Below are positions 63,392 through 64,000 of a stretch of DNA of 64,000 bases, in pieces. The position numbers were made by a program, and so were the translations under genes. The stretch is from Lachnospiraceae bacterium GAM79 (GTDB taxonomy: Bacteria; Bacillota; Clostridia; Lachnospirales; Lachnospiraceae): NCBI GenBank assembly GCA_003584705.1, contig AP018536.1, positions 372,001 through 436,000 on the forward strand. The letters run 5' to 3'. The number at the start of each line of letters is the position of its first letter. The stretch's first letter is position 1. The notes under the pieces are model-generated. The model ran no database searches and had not been told where the DNA came from. It saw only the letters and a program-made list of their open reading frames with translations.

Positions 63392-64000
63392 ATGCTTTTA
63401 CTCCAAAAAATGATAATGTTTTTCTTGATTATGCTCATCGGATATATCTGTCGGAAAATCGGTGTGTTTAAAGATACTACAGGCAAAACAATTTCAAGTA
63501 TAGTAATCAATATTGGAAATCCTGCGCTGATTATTGCCTCTGGTATGAATCCTGAGAGACTGGAGAATAAAGGAAAATTGTTGTTTACTCTGGGTGTTGC
63601 GCTGATCTATTTTGCAATTATGTTTGCTGTCGCGGAACTATTGCCCAGATTGCTTCATGCAGACAGAGAGGACTACGGCGCTTATCAGGTCATGACGCTT
63701 TTTTCCAATATTGGATTTATGGGTTATCCCTTGCTGGATGTCATGTATGGCAGCAATGCAATAATTCACGCTGTAATCTTCAACTTGTTATATAATGTCT
63801 TGATCTATACTTATGGCATCCACAAAATGCAGATTGGTGGTTGTCAGAAAAATATAAATTGGAAACAACTCGTGAATATAGGCGTAGGCTCTTGCATTAT
63901 TGCGATAGTTCTGTATATCACCAATCTTCCGGTCCCATTGATCCTTGAAGATACAGCAACTTTCACTGGTGCCATCACAGGTCCGTTAAGCATGTTGGTC
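63392..64000 (+). CDS. AEC family transporter, N-terminal part (runs off the window)
   Basis: From ATG 63392, with AAGGTG 5 bases upstream, the frame stays open for 203 codons to the window edge. It reads MLLLQKMIMFFLIMLIGYICRKIGVFKD, then SSIVINIGNPALIIAS, MTLFSNIGFMGYPLLDVMYG and ending GPLSMLV, the first half of an AEC/auxin-efflux-type carrier and related to the one at 37229-38176. It could export an acid product of the lactonase steps, or import substrate. It follows the lactonase gene by 77 bases without a clear terminator. Confidence 0.85.
   Translation, partial: MLLLQKMIMFFLIMLIGYICRKIGVFKDTTGKTISSIVINIGNPALIIASGMNPERLENKGKLLFTLGVALIYFAIMFAVAELLPRLLHADREDYGAYQVMTLFSNIGFMGYPLLDVMYGSNAIIHAVIFNLLYNVLIYTYGIHKMQIGGCQKNINWKQLVNIGVGSCIIAIVLYITNLPVPLILEDTATFTGAITGPLSMLV

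Overview
This 64 kb window comes from the chromosome of an endospore-forming gut-type Firmicute, most likely a member of the Lachnospiraceae (Clostridia). The support is the 16S rRNA signature, spore-maturation genes spmA/spmB, CotF-like coat proteins, a T-box in front of pheST, Flp/Tad pilus genes with DUF5702 and DUF6382-FHA proteins, and a Bacillus-like order of housekeeping genes. No species call is made from sequence alone.

Layout. 1-1.7 kb is the right end of a Tn554-like transposon: the end of a tyrosine recombinase and three tandem TnpC-like paralogues. It abuts a decapitated Flp pilin gene. 1.8-6.4 kb holds the distal part of a tad pilus locus (DUF5702 protein, two TadE-like proteins, prepilin peptidase, FHA protein). 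6.4-10.7 kb carries rhomboid protease, flavodoxin-SCP2, HIT, two-subunit fumarase and PlsC. 10.7-17.25 kb is a stable-RNA island: tRNA-Ser, tandem promoters, 16S-5S-tRNA-Ala-23S, then seven tRNAs and a terminator. 17.4-20.7 kb has AzlCD, an L,D-transpeptidase and an HD protein. 20.7-33.6 kb is a housekeeping cluster syntenic with Bacillus yaaO-tmk-yaaR-holB-yaaT-yabB-yabC, with pyk and a T-box-controlled pheST inserted. 33.9-37.2 kb has CidA/LrgB proteins, coat-like proteins and SpmAB, with copies of a dispersed repeat between the units. 37.2-45 kb is on the minus strand: AEC transporter, heptad-repeat protein plus MMPL transporter with a TetR regulator, and a DUF885 peptidase. 45-50.8 kb is an L-arabinose/pentose operon (AraR-type regulator, FGGY kinase, AraD, split transketolase) with hairpin-rich spacers.

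50.8-64 kb is the most distinctive part. It is an AT-richer catabolic locus made of a YesM-type histidine kinase, a YesN-type AraC response regulator, two cytoplasmic Asp-box (sialidase-fold) proteins, a lipoprotein-dependent ABC importer, an aldo/keto reductase, two lactonase-like beta-propellers and an AEC carrier that runs off the window. A 15-bp motif (ARGTCGAWWWTCARG) occurs three times at exact 21-bp steps before the kinase gene and once before each of the two other transcription units. This suggests a self-contained regulon for import and oxidative breakdown of an unidentified carbohydrate.

All functions are inferred from reading the sequence. No database search was run.
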